Below, in pieces: positions 7,154-14,381 of a stretch of DNA of 63,145 nucleotides; the first letter of the stretch is position 1, and each line of letters begins with the position of its first letter. This DNA is from Bacteroidales bacterium M3. GTDB lineage: Bacteria; Bacteroidota; Bacteroidia; Bacteroidales; Muribaculaceae. Under the pieces are notes generated by a model, which was not told the origin of the DNA, ran no database searches, and saw only the letters and a list, made by a program, of their open reading frames with translations. The DNA lies in assembly GCA_001689445.1 (NCBI GenBank), contig LUJN01000007.1:1251-64395 (forward strand), written 5' to 3'. A program made the position numbers and the translations under genes.

Positions 7154-7777
7154 ATGGACCATCCGAGGGCTAAAGTGATAGGCGTGGCGCGTCACCGTCT
7201 GACGACCGACGGCGACGGCGTGACGACGCTTGTGGCTTTCCATGGATGTCCGCTGCGGTGTCGCTATTGCCTCAACCCGCAGTCGCTCGGCGATTGTGGG
7301 CGGTTCAGGGAGTACACGCCCGTGTCGCTGTATGAGAAGGTGCGCATTGATGAACTATATTTCCTTGCGACCAATGGGGGAGTCACTTTCGGAGGCGGCG
7401 AGCCTTGCCTACGGCCCGATTTCATCCGGGAGTTCCGCGAGCTTTGCGGCGACGGTTGGCAGCTCAATCTTGAGACGTCGCTCAATGTCCCCTCCGAAAA
7501 CATCACCGCTCTGATACCCGTAGTCAATACCTTGATTATCGACATCAAGGACCTCAACCCTGCAATATACCGCGACTACACCGACCGGGACAATTCACAA
7601 GTCCCCGGCAACCTGCGGCTCATCGCCGACAGCGGACGGCAACGCGACTGCATAATCAGGCTGCCGCTCATCCAGGGCTTTAACGCCGAATCCGACCGAC
7701 AGGCGAGCCGCGACGCGCTTGAACGACTCGGCTTTACCCGTTTCGACCTATTCACCTACCAAATCCGTAAACACTGA
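7154..7777 (+). CDS. PflA-like radical SAM protein
   Basis: A 207-residue radical SAM protein of the glycyl-radical-activase-like type. Cluster ligands are in GCPLRCRYC; the GGE motif is seen in TFGGGEPCL, and IIDIKDL is the typical central strand. It is shorter than PflA and no glycyl radical enzyme is nearby. Its stop is 4 nt before the first of two membrane proteins that begin MARGKQTC and carry a four-Cys cytoplasmic motif, so the three genes probably form an operon and the enzyme may act on, or with, that N-terminal domain. Confidence 0.82.
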   Translation: MDHPRAKVIGVARHRLTTDGDGVTTLVAFHGCPLRCRYCLNPQSLGDCGRFREYTPVSLYEKVRIDELYFLATNGGVTFGGGEPCLRPDFIREFRELCGDGWQLNLETSLNVPSENITALIPVVNTLIIDIKDLNPAIYRDYTDRDNSQVPGNLRLIADSGRQRDCIIRLPLIQGFNAESDRQASRDALERLGFTRFDLFTYQIRKH

Positions 7778-7781
7778 CACT

Positions 7782-8603
7782 ATGGCACGAGGAAAGCAGA
7801 CATGTAGAATACTGAAAGAGATTCGGCGGCAGATAGCCGAGGCAAACGGCATTGAGTTCATAACATCTGAGTGCCGCTACCGTGGCGACTGCCTCGGCAC
7901 GTGCCCCAAGTGCGAGGCGGAAGTACGCTATCTGGAGCAGCAGCTCCGCGCGCGCCAACTTATGGGCAAGGCTGTCGCCATCGCTGGAATATCGGCGGGT
8001 ATGATTGCCCTCTCGGGATGCGGCAACACCGGCAAACAGCCCGGCGACGGCACGTCTGAAGCCCTCCAAGGCGAGCCGATGGAGATGGTCGATACCATCG
8101 AAATGCTTGAAGAGGATGTCGAGATGCTTGAGGGAGACGTCGAACAGGGCGAATTGCCCGCGATTGAGGATACCGTCCCCCACTCCATTGCCGCCCCCTC
8201 CGCAATCAAGGAGGGGGAAGCCCCCAATTCGCAAGACAAAGAGGTCGTTGTCGGAGAAATAGTTGATCCCAACAGCGAAAATATGATATATGATGCCGTG
8301 ATTGATGTATGCCCGACTTTCCCGGGAGGGGACGTGAAACTCTTTGAATGGATTTCACAGCATATGGTCTATCCGTCCAATGCGATTGACAACTCCATAC
8401 AGGGGCGCGTAATAATCCGATTCTTGATAGATCAAGAGGGGCGTGTGGGTGATGCAGAAGTCATAAAAGGAGTAGACCCCGACCTTGATAAGGAAGCATT
8501 GCGGGTGGTCAAATCACTGCCGCCATTCAATCCCGCAATGCTAAACGGCAAGCCGGTGGAATACTGGTTTACCTTACCTATAACTTTCAAACTGACCGAT
8601 TGA
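7782..8603 (+). CDS. Cys-motif membrane protein with TonB C-terminal domain
   Basis: A 273-residue protein. Residues 1-55 form a conserved cytoplasmic head with Cys8, Cys31, Cys37, Cys41 and Cys44 (SECRYRGDCLGTCPKCEAE). A hydrophobic segment at about 63-79 anchors it, followed by an acidic low-complexity linker and a C-terminal TonB-like domain (about 190-273: VIIRFLIDQEGRVGDAEV, then PFNPAMLNGKPVEYWFTLPI). ATG at 7782 is used because the next gene starts with the same MARGKQTC sequence. It may couple the proton motive force to an outer membrane receptor or act as a periplasmic adaptor. The four-Cys cluster could bind zinc or FeS. Confidence 0.8.
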   Translation: MARGKQTCRILKEIRRQIAEANGIEFITSECRYRGDCLGTCPKCEAEVRYLEQQLRARQLMGKAVAIAGISAGMIALSGCGNTGKQPGDGTSEALQGEPMEMVDTIEMLEEDVEMLEGDVEQGELPAIEDTVPHSIAAPSAIKEGEAPNSQDKEVVVGEIVDPNSENMIYDAVIDVCPTFPGGDVKLFEWISQHMVYPSNAIDNSIQGRVIIRFLIDQEGRVGDAEVIKGVDPDLDKEALRVVKSLPPFNPAMLNGKPVEYWFTLPITFKLTD

Positions 8604-8824
8604 CTATGGCACGAGGAAAGCAGACATGCAGGATACTGAAAGAGATTCGGCGGCAGATTGCCGAGGCAAACGGCATAGAGTTCATCACGTCGGAATGCCG
8701 CTATCGTGGCGACTGCCTCGGCACGTGCCCCAAATGCGAGGCCGAGGTGCGCTACTTGGAGCAGCAGCTCCGTGTCCGTTCACTCACAGGAAAAGCCGTT
8801 GCCCTCGCAGGAATATCGGCCGGT
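7782..8824. repeat. imperfect direct repeat encoding the shared N-terminal module
   Basis: The about 215 bases from 7782 recur from 8606 to about 8824, with most differences at third codon positions. This shows a tandem duplication of the 5' part of the gene that has been kept under protein-level selection, while the downstream parts are unrelated. Confidence 0.75.
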
Positions 8825-9544
8825 GCGCTTGCATTGCTGTCAATGACGGCATCGAGCGCACAACCTACCCAAGAATCAAACAGCCTCATGAAAGGCAGCG
8901 TCCCCGCCATGACAGACACAATTAAGGTAAAAGGAATTGTGGTAAGCGGGGATACATTGCCCAACGGAACTATCGCTAAAGAGCCGTTGATAGGAGCCAC
9001 TATTGTCAATCGGCGTACCGCACTTGGCACAGTAACCGACGTGGAGGGCAATTTCAGTCTGCCGGCCTGTGTTGGAGACTCCTTGGAGGTGAGCTATGTC
9101 GGATATAATTCCATGACAATTGCCGTGACCAAGGAGATGGCCGACACGACGATTACCCTTGCTCCATCACAAGCACTCCTGGGTGAAATGGTTGTTGCCG
9201 GCATGGCTCCGGCAATCGGGCGCGAGGAAAATCATTACCTTGACCTAAAGGTGGTTGACGAGCATGGCAGACTGATTGACAGGGATAAGCTGGATATTGA
9301 GCGAATTTGGACAGACAGTGACGGCGAGGAGGATTACGAGCCGCTATCCCCGGAATACTTTGATGAGAAACATCCGTGCCGCATTTATTGGGACAACGAC
9401 TGGGGGCTACAAGACGAAGACGGCACACCCCTTAAAGAGGCCACGCTCCGCATCTTGGCCGAGGGCTACGATGACCCCATAATAATCAAGGTCAAATACC
9501 CAAAGCGCACCGCCAAACGCAACATCCGATTCAAACGCAAATAG
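8606..9544 (+). CDS. Cys-motif membrane protein with carboxypeptidase-like regulatory domain
   Basis: A 312-residue paralogue of the preceding protein. The first 75 residues are nearly identical to it (Cys8, 31, 37, 41, 44 then a membrane segment), but the periplasmic part is different: a CarboxypepD_reg-like beta-sandwich at about 105-195 (PLIGATIVNRRTALGTVTD, then GNFSLPACVGDSLEVSYVGY) and a C-terminal domain rich in acidic and aromatic residues that I do not recognise. ATG at 8606 lies 2 nt after the stop of the upstream gene. The pair looks like a duplication of the N-terminal module joined to different periplasmic domains. Confidence 0.78.
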   Translation: MARGKQTCRILKEIRRQIAEANGIEFITSECRYRGDCLGTCPKCEAEVRYLEQQLRVRSLTGKAVALAGISAGALALLSMTASSAQPTQESNSLMKGSVPAMTDTIKVKGIVVSGDTLPNGTIAKEPLIGATIVNRRTALGTVTDVEGNFSLPACVGDSLEVSYVGYNSMTIAVTKEMADTTITLAPSQALLGEMVVAGMAPAIGREENHYLDLKVVDEHGRLIDRDKLDIERIWTDSDGEEDYEPLSPEYFDEKHPCRIYWDNDWGLQDEDGTPLKEATLRILAEGYDDPIIIKVKYPKRTAKRNIRFKRK

Positions 9545-9556
9545 CTGTATGGTCCG

Positions 9557-9847
9557 TTAACGGCTGTTGGTGGTGGCACCGTGGCGGCCGCGACGCCAGC
9601 GGCGGAAGTGGACGTACAGCTTGAGGACAAGGACAAACACTATGCCGAAAATCACTGCGCCGATAAGCCCCACGAGGGCAAAAGTGCCCTTGATGAGAAG
9701 CCAGAACAACGCGCCGCCTATCACGGCCCCGACAATGCCGATGAGCATGTCAAACAAACATCCGCGCGAGTCATCGCCGGCTATCTTGGCGCCGATGACG
9801 CCTATCACTATGCCGATGCCGACAAACAAAAGCCACTGCCACCACAT
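9557..9847 (-). CDS. GlsB/YeaQ/YmgE family small membrane protein
   Basis: A 96-residue protein with three hydrophobic segments. GIVIGVIGAKIAGDDSRGC and the glycine pairs of LIGIVGAVIGGALFW match the transglycosylase-associated/GlsB-YeaQ family, small inner membrane proteins linked to stress. The C-terminus is basic (RRWRRGRHG). ATG at 9847. It faces the carboxypeptidase-like gene convergently and has a second small membrane protein upstream. Confidence 0.85.
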   Translation of the reverse strand: MWWQWLLFVGIGIVIGVIGAKIAGDDSRGCLFDMLIGIVGAVIGGALFWLLIKGTFALVGLIGAVIFGIVFVLVLKLYVHFRRWRRGRHGATTNSR

Positions 9848-9859
9848 TTCAGTCAGGAA

Positions 9860-10057
9860 TTAGTCAACATCAACAACAGGGGCTTCAGCACTCTCTATCC
9901 GGTCGCCGGCACGGTCAATATCGCCCTGCTCGACACCGCCCCAGTATTCAAATATTGTGAGCCACAACACCAGCAGTATAGCCAGCACTATAACGCCGAT
10001 CACAAGCCATCGGCTCGTGTTGCGTTTTTTCTTATTCAGATACTTGTCGTCTGCCAT
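9860..10057 (-). CDS. small single-pass membrane protein, unknown
   Basis: A 65-residue protein starting MADDKYLNKKKRN, with one transmembrane helix (about 18-37, LVIGVIVLAILLVLWL) and an acidic C-terminus. A positive N-terminus before the helix predicts N-in orientation. It precedes the GlsB-like gene by 12 nt and is probably co-transcribed. I recognise no family. Confidence 0.6.
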   Translation of the reverse strand: MADDKYLNKKKRNTSRWLVIGVIVLAILLVLWLTIFEYWGGVEQGDIDRAGDRIESAEAPVVDVD

Positions 10058-10167
10058 GATTGATAACATTAAAAGATGACCTTAAATAAATAGTTACCTT
10101 TATAACATCCCGTCATGGCAATAGTTTATCGGAGACGCCCATTATTTCCCGTCACGGGCGCGCCATG

Positions 10168-10548
10168 TCAGCAGCCGAGCGCACGCCTGAGCGCGTCAAT
10201 CTGCGTGTTCCAGAGGCTACGTGCGTCAGGGATATCCTCAGGCTCGGCAAAGTCGGTGACTATAAGCGTCGTGCTGTCGGTCAGCTCGTTGACCGCTATC
10301 TTCATCTCAAAATAGTCACGTGACGGGTCATCGTCCCAACGGAAACGGATATGTGAACCGGTGCGAGCGCTCACCTGCCGGGCCGTCTGCGGAAACTTGT
10401 TCCACATAAACACAAATTCCTTGCCGTTGGAGGTGACAGCATCGGCAAACCATTCCTTAAGCCCCGACGCCGAGGAGATGTAGGACCACAGAAGCGACAC
10501 GGGGATACGCTTCATCTCAAATTCCATGGTAAATTTCTCACGTTCCAT
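10168..10548 (-). CDS. START-like/SRPBCC domain protein
   Basis: A 126-residue small helix-grip protein. The order MEFEMKRIPVSLLWSYIS, GLKEWFADAV, then strands ending in VNELTDSTTLIVTDFAE matches the START-like (AHSA1/SRPBCC) proteins common in Bacteroidales, which have a hydrophobic pocket and no known ligand. Full length. It is divergent from pta with about 280 nt between them. Confidence 0.82.
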   Translation of the reverse strand: MEREKFTMEFEMKRIPVSLLWSYISSASGLKEWFADAVTSNGKEFVFMWNKFPQTARQVSARTGSHIRFRWDDDPSRDYFEMKIAVNELTDSTTLIVTDFAEPEDIPDARSLWNTQIDALRRALGC

Positions 10549-10716
10549 ACTTATAGGGTTCAGCGGGTCGAAATCCTTTTACAATGATTGTGCGAAGTAA
10601 TAACTTTTTCATGACATATCAACCTTCCGGCAGGCTAAAAACTAAAAATCGCGGTTATTTAATCTATTTTTATAAAATTTCCACTTCCGATTATCATAAA
10701 ACCGAGTTTTTCCCAC

Positions 10717-10724
10717 TAATTTTG
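10717..10724 (+). promoter_or_regulatory. -7 box of the pta-ackA operon
   Basis: TAATTTTG fits TAnnTTTG and lies 103 nt upstream of the pta ATG; a -33 TTTG at the right distance is not clear. The rest of the 10549-10827 gap is AT-rich and otherwise featureless to me. Confidence 0.45.
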
Positions 10725-10827
10725 CACGTCAATACATAACCCTGTGGCGACAAGGCCGACACTGTATCGGCCCACACCTATCGGACAACTATTAAACAAT
10801 TATATACTACTCAAAACCGACTTCAAA

Positions 10828-11844
10828 ATGGGACTTTTTGACAAACTCATCGCCAACGCCCGCCAGCACAAGAAACGCATCGTGCTACCCGAAGGCTGCG
10901 AACCGCGAACACTGACCGCCGCCGACAAGATACTTGCCGAAGGCATAGCCGACATAATACTCATCGGTGACCCCGATACAATAAAGACGATGGCCGCCGA
11001 CCTCAAGCTCGACAATATAGACAACGCCACCATTGTCAATCCCGCCGACGAGGCTGTAATCGACCGATATGCCCCGCTATTCTACGAGCTGCGCAAGAGC
11101 AAGGGCATATCCCAGGAGGAGGCCCGGCTCACCGCCGCCAACCCTCTCTACCTCGGATGCCTCATGGTCAAGGCCGGGGATGCCGACGGACAGGTAGCCG
11201 GGGCGATGAACACCACCGGCAACGTGCTGCGCGCCGCATTTCAGGTCATCAAGACCCAGCCCGGCATCAGCGTCGTATCAGGCGCGTTTGTCATGCTGCT
11301 GCCCGAGGGGCTGCACTTCGGCACCAACGGCATACTTGTCTTTGCCGACTGCGCCGTAGTCCCCGACCCCACTGCACCCGAACTTGCCCAGATTGCCGTC
11401 TCGGCCGCACAGACCGCCCGCGACATCGCCGGCATAGAGCCGCGTGTCGCCATCCTCAGCTTCTCGACCAAGGGTAGCGCCAAGCATGACCGCGTGAACA
11501 AGGTTATCGAGGCAGCCAAAATTGCCCACGAGATGGAACCCGGCCTCATACTCGATGGCGAGCTACAGGCCGATGCCGCCATCGTGCCGGGCGTCGCCAA
11601 CCACAAGGCTCCCGACAGCCCGCTCAACGGCCGCGCCAATGTCCTCGTGTTCCCGTCGCTCGAAGTGGGCAACATCGCCTACAAGCTCGTGCAGCGTCTC
11701 GGCAATGTCGAGGCCGTCGGCCCGATTCTCCAAGGCCTTGCCGCTCCGGTCAACGACCTGTCGCGCGGATGCTTCCCCGAGGATATATTCAAGACCATCG
11801 TCATCACCTGCAACCAGGCCATCGGGCTTGCAGCAGGCCACTAA
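10828..11844 (+). CDS. pta: phosphate acetyltransferase
   Basis: A 338-residue short-form (class I) phosphate acetyltransferase, which converts acetyl-CoA and phosphate to acetyl phosphate and CoA. The start ATG at 10828 gives MGLFDKLIANARQHKKRIV, the usual N-terminus. Further family stretches are RIVLPEGCEPR, a QVAGAMNTTGNVLRAA segment near the active site, and LSFSTKGSAKHDRV. It is followed after 28 nt by ackA, the classical pair for ATP formation during acetate fermentation in the cytosol. Confidence 0.96.
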   Translation: MGLFDKLIANARQHKKRIVLPEGCEPRTLTAADKILAEGIADIILIGDPDTIKTMAADLKLDNIDNATIVNPADEAVIDRYAPLFYELRKSKGISQEEARLTAANPLYLGCLMVKAGDADGQVAGAMNTTGNVLRAAFQVIKTQPGISVVSGAFVMLLPEGLHFGTNGILVFADCAVVPDPTAPELAQIAVSAAQTARDIAGIEPRVAILSFSTKGSAKHDRVNKVIEAAKIAHEMEPGLILDGELQADAAIVPGVANHKAPDSPLNGRANVLVFPSLEVGNIAYKLVQRLGNVEAVGPILQGLAAPVNDLSRGCFPEDIFKTIVITCNQAIGLAAGH

Positions 11845-11872
11845 TCATAACCGTTAACCAAAACTTCACACA

Positions 11873-13084
11873 ATGAAAATACTTGTCCTAAACTGCGGCA
11901 GCAGTTCCGTGAAATACAAGCTCATCGAGATTGAGACCCGCAAGGTGCTCGCCGAGGGTGGCGCAGAGAAAATCGGCCTCCACGACTCGTTCCTCAAGTT
12001 CAAGCTGCCCGACGGCAGCAAGAAGACCATCGAGGTCTCAATGCCCGACCACCACACGGCCATTCTCACTATCCTCAACATACTTACAAGCGACCAGTAC
12101 GGATGCATCAAGTCGTTTGACGAGATTGACGCCGTCGGCCATCGCGTCGTGCACGGGGGCGAGAAGTTCAACAAGAGCGTCCTCATCAACGACGAGGTCA
12201 TAGACAAGATCAAGGAGTGCTACGATGTCGCCCCTCTCCACAACCCCGTCAATATGGCCGGCATACAGGCCATCACCGACCTGATGCCAAAGGTGCCCCA
12301 GGTTGCCGTGTTCGACACTGCGTTCCATCAGACAATGCCCCAGGAGGCATATATGTATGCCCTCCCCTACGGCATGTATGAGAAGTACGGCATCCGCCGC
12401 TACGGATTCCACGGCACGAGCCACCGCTACGTGTCAAAGCGGGCATGCGAATTTCTCGGCGTGCCATATGAGAGCCAGCGCATCATCACCTGCCACATCG
12501 GCAACGGCGGCTCCATCACAGCCATCAAGGACGGCAAGAGCATCGACACATCGATGGGTCTTACCCCTGTGGAGGGCCTGATGATGGGCACACGCTCGGG
12601 CGACGTCGACCCCGGCGCACTCGCCTTCATCATGGACAAGGAGGGGTTGGACGCCAAGGCGATGAGCAACCTCGTCAACAAGGCGAGCGGCGTGGCCGGC
12701 ATATCCGGCATCTCCAGCGACATGCGCGACATCGAGGCTGCAGTGGCACGCGGCGACAAGCGAGCCATCCTTGCCCTCGACATGTACAACCTCCACATCG
12801 TCAAGTATGTAGGTTCATATATCGCCGAGCTTAACGGTGTCGACATCATCGTATTCACGGGCGGCGTCGGCGAAAACCAAGCCGGCGTGCGCGAGAACCT
12901 CTGCGACCACCTCACGTTCATGGGCGTGGAAATCGACAAAGACCTCAACAACAAGACCCGAGGCACCGAGACCCTCCTCTCCACCCCCGCCAGCAAGGTG
13001 AAAGTCGTAGTCATCCCTACCGACGAGGAGCTGATGATAGCCCGCGACACCGAGGCCATCGTCAACGGCAAAGAACCCCAATAA
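11873..13084 (+). CDS. ackA: acetate kinase
   Basis: A 403-residue acetate kinase making acetate and ATP from acetyl phosphate. Visible motifs: KILVLNCGSSSVKYKL (phosphate-binding N-terminus), VGHRVVHGG, FDTAFHQTMP, YGFHGTSHRYV, HIGNGGSITA, and FTGGVGENQAGVRE. Length equals the family norm. Second gene of the pta-ackA operon, ended by a strong double stem-loop at 13154-13215. Confidence 0.97.
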   Translation: MKILVLNCGSSSVKYKLIEIETRKVLAEGGAEKIGLHDSFLKFKLPDGSKKTIEVSMPDHHTAILTILNILTSDQYGCIKSFDEIDAVGHRVVHGGEKFNKSVLINDEVIDKIKECYDVAPLHNPVNMAGIQAITDLMPKVPQVAVFDTAFHQTMPQEAYMYALPYGMYEKYGIRRYGFHGTSHRYVSKRACEFLGVPYESQRIITCHIGNGGSITAIKDGKSIDTSMGLTPVEGLMMGTRSGDVDPGALAFIMDKEGLDAKAMSNLVNKASGVAGISGISSDMRDIEAAVARGDKRAILALDMYNLHIVKYVGSYIAELNGVDIIVFTGGVGENQAGVRENLCDHLTFMGVEIDKDLNNKTRGTETLLSTPASKVKVVVIPTDEELMIARDTEAIVNGKEPQ

Positions 13085-13153
13085 AGTCCACAAAACGATT
13101 AAATAGCGGAGTGCCTAAATCAATGATAAGTCGAAGACTTTAATTTAGGTTAG

Positions 13154-13215
13154 CCCCACACTAAGCAAAAAGCGAGACGAATCGTCAGATTCTCTCGCTT
13201 TTGCGTTGTGTGGGG
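13154..13215. terminator. two-tier stem-loop terminator after ackA
   Basis: Outer arms CCCCACAC (13154-13161) and GTGTGGGG (13208-13215) enclose an inner stem GCAAAAAGCGAGA with TCTCTCGCTTTTGC (one bulge). It lies between ackA (+) and the convergent LEA-like gene (-), so it can end transcription from both sides. Confidence 0.75.
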
Positions 13216-13303
13216 TAAATAAACCGGGTGACATAAGTTTCCTCGGAGAGGATAAATTTTATATCATGCTTCTGACACCCCTATTTGACTCCATTCCTTA
13301 TTG

Positions 13304-13708
13304 TTACCTGCCGGCGGAAAGTTCATCGGCCTTTTCGGCGGCACTTACACTGACGTTCGCGGCGGCATCCTCCACCTTCTCGGCACCGTTGCCCACTGCC
13401 TCGGCAGCCTTTTCCTTCACGCTGTTTACAGCATTCTGGGTAGCGTCCTTGGCATTGGCAGCCATCTCCTTAGCCTTGTCGGCGGCATCCGATGCCGCAT
13501 CCTTGGCGTTGGCAACCGCCTCACGGGTCTTGTCGGCAGCATTGCCAAGTGCCTCTTTCGTGGCATCGGACACATGCTGGGCAGTCTCCTTGGTCTTGTC
13601 TACCGCTTCATGCGCCGTCTCCTTTACCCTGTCGGCTGCATGGCCGACGGCTTCCTTCACATTGTCCATCATCTCTTGCGCTCCGCGCTTCAAATCATCA
13701 AGATTCAT
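13304..13708 (-). CDS. LEA-like amphipathic repeat protein
   Basis: A 134-residue protein made almost entirely of Ala, Lys, Asp and Glu in 11-residue-like amphipathic repeats (for example KETAQHVSDATKEALGNAA, then KAKEMAANAKDATQ). This composition resembles late embryogenesis abundant or apolipoprotein-like proteins that protect membranes and proteins under stress. ATG at 13708 (MNLDDLKRGAQEMMD) is used; a longer in-frame reading continues into a REPIN-like repeat and is not credible. No signal peptide or membrane segment. Confidence 0.7.
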   Translation of the reverse strand: MNLDDLKRGAQEMMDNVKEAVGHAADRVKETAHEAVDKTKETAQHVSDATKEALGNAADKTREAVANAKDAASDAADKAKEMAANAKDATQNAVNSVKEKAAEAVGNGAEKVEDAAANVSVSAAEKADELSAGR

Positions 13709-13773
13709 AGTCGTATATTTTATTGTTGTTTCTAATTTACAGAGGTAGTTGCAAAACCGCCAATTTTTCGACC

Positions 13774-13850
13774 TGTAGGGACATGCCTTTGGCATGTGGA
13801 ATATGCAAGTGACCGAATCCCAGTCCACATGCCAAAGGCATGTCCCTACA
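13774..13850. repeat. REPIN-like element, copy 1
   Basis: Perfect 27-base arms (13774-13800 and 13824-13850) around a 23-base spacer. Each arm begins TGTAGGG and contains its own small hairpin (ACATGCC TTT GGCATGT). A GTAG tetranucleotide beside a short palindrome, in two inverted copies, is the layout of a REP doublet. The arm sequence is the same as in copy 2. Confidence 0.8.
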
Positions 13851-13995
13851 ATAATCAACCATTCCATATATTGGGTGAGTTTTACAACACACTCTAATTT
13901 AGAAACGCCGCCACGCGGCGTTAGTTCTGGCATTTCCCCCAACCTATCGTTTCTTAACTATTTATCGCAATTATTGATTTTTATTGCCGGATATT

Positions 13996-14026
13996 TTTGG
14001 AGATTGGGAGGATAGCGATATATTTG
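13996..14026 (+). promoter_or_regulatory. promoter of the LRR leader region
   Basis: TTTG at 13996-13999, a 19-nt spacer, then TATATTTG at 14019-14026: a full match to the Bacteroidetes consensus. Transcription would start near 14033, about 350 nt upstream of the LRR protein start. Confidence 0.7.
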
Positions 14027-14032
14027 CGATTG

Positions 14033-14321
14033 AATTTGGCTCAAAGGTTGCAGAGACAGCCTCGCTGAGTTCAGCTTTTCGTTGAATGGCGGAGCAATCC
14101 GCCGAAAAGGTGTTGTTGAAATTTTATCTTCTTACTTCAAACTTGGCCGTTTGAAATTCCGTGAAGATAATATGGCAATGGCACCTGCATCGGTAGCTAT
14201 ACCCTACCCGCAAGGGTCCTGTATACGCTCATCGGTGTGGGGCTGTCGTCTTATCCACGGAATAGGTAGGCCAAGACCTGAAGTGAGGATAAGACCGAGA
14301 TACAATCCCCACACTTTTTTT
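14033..14321 (+). ncRNA. structured leader or small RNA with intrinsic terminator, copy A
   Basis: From the predicted start there is no convincing ORF but a series of hairpins: GGCGGA-GCAA-TCCGCC (14088-14103), TATAC..CCC-GCAA-GGG..GTATA (14198-14225), and a long nested hairpin with outer stem GTGTGGGG/CCCCACAC (14235-14242, 14307-14314) and inner stem GTCTTATCC/GGATAAGAC (14248-14256, 14287-14295), followed by seven T. This is either a free RNA of about 290 nt or an attenuator for the downstream LRR gene. The nested hairpin has a counterpart of equal layout before the second LRR gene at 61.6 kb. Confidence 0.5.
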
Positions 14322-14338
14322 ATACCATCCAATCAAAC

Positions 14339-14374
14339 GGCCTCGCGCGGGGATTTTGACGAGGCCACAGGAGA
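14339..14374 (+). promoter_or_regulatory. 5' UTR hairpin and Shine-Dalgarno-like site of the LRR gene
   Basis: GGCCTCG (14339-14345) pairs with CGAGGCC (14360-14366), and AGGAGA (14369-14374) lies 7 nt before the ATG at 14382. Such a site is unusual in this window, where most starts have none. Confidence 0.5.
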
Positions 14375-14381
14375 AATAATT

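Noticed and set aside
14235..14314. 6S RNA or SRP RNA
   Set aside because: The conserved SRP loop is not present and two copies upstream of LRR genes do not fit a single housekeeping 6S RNA; I cannot exclude 6S for copy A without a covariance search.
14082..14381. N-terminal extension of the first LRR protein
   Set aside because: The frame runs through the promoter-proximal hairpins and terminator; the signal peptide starts at 14382.
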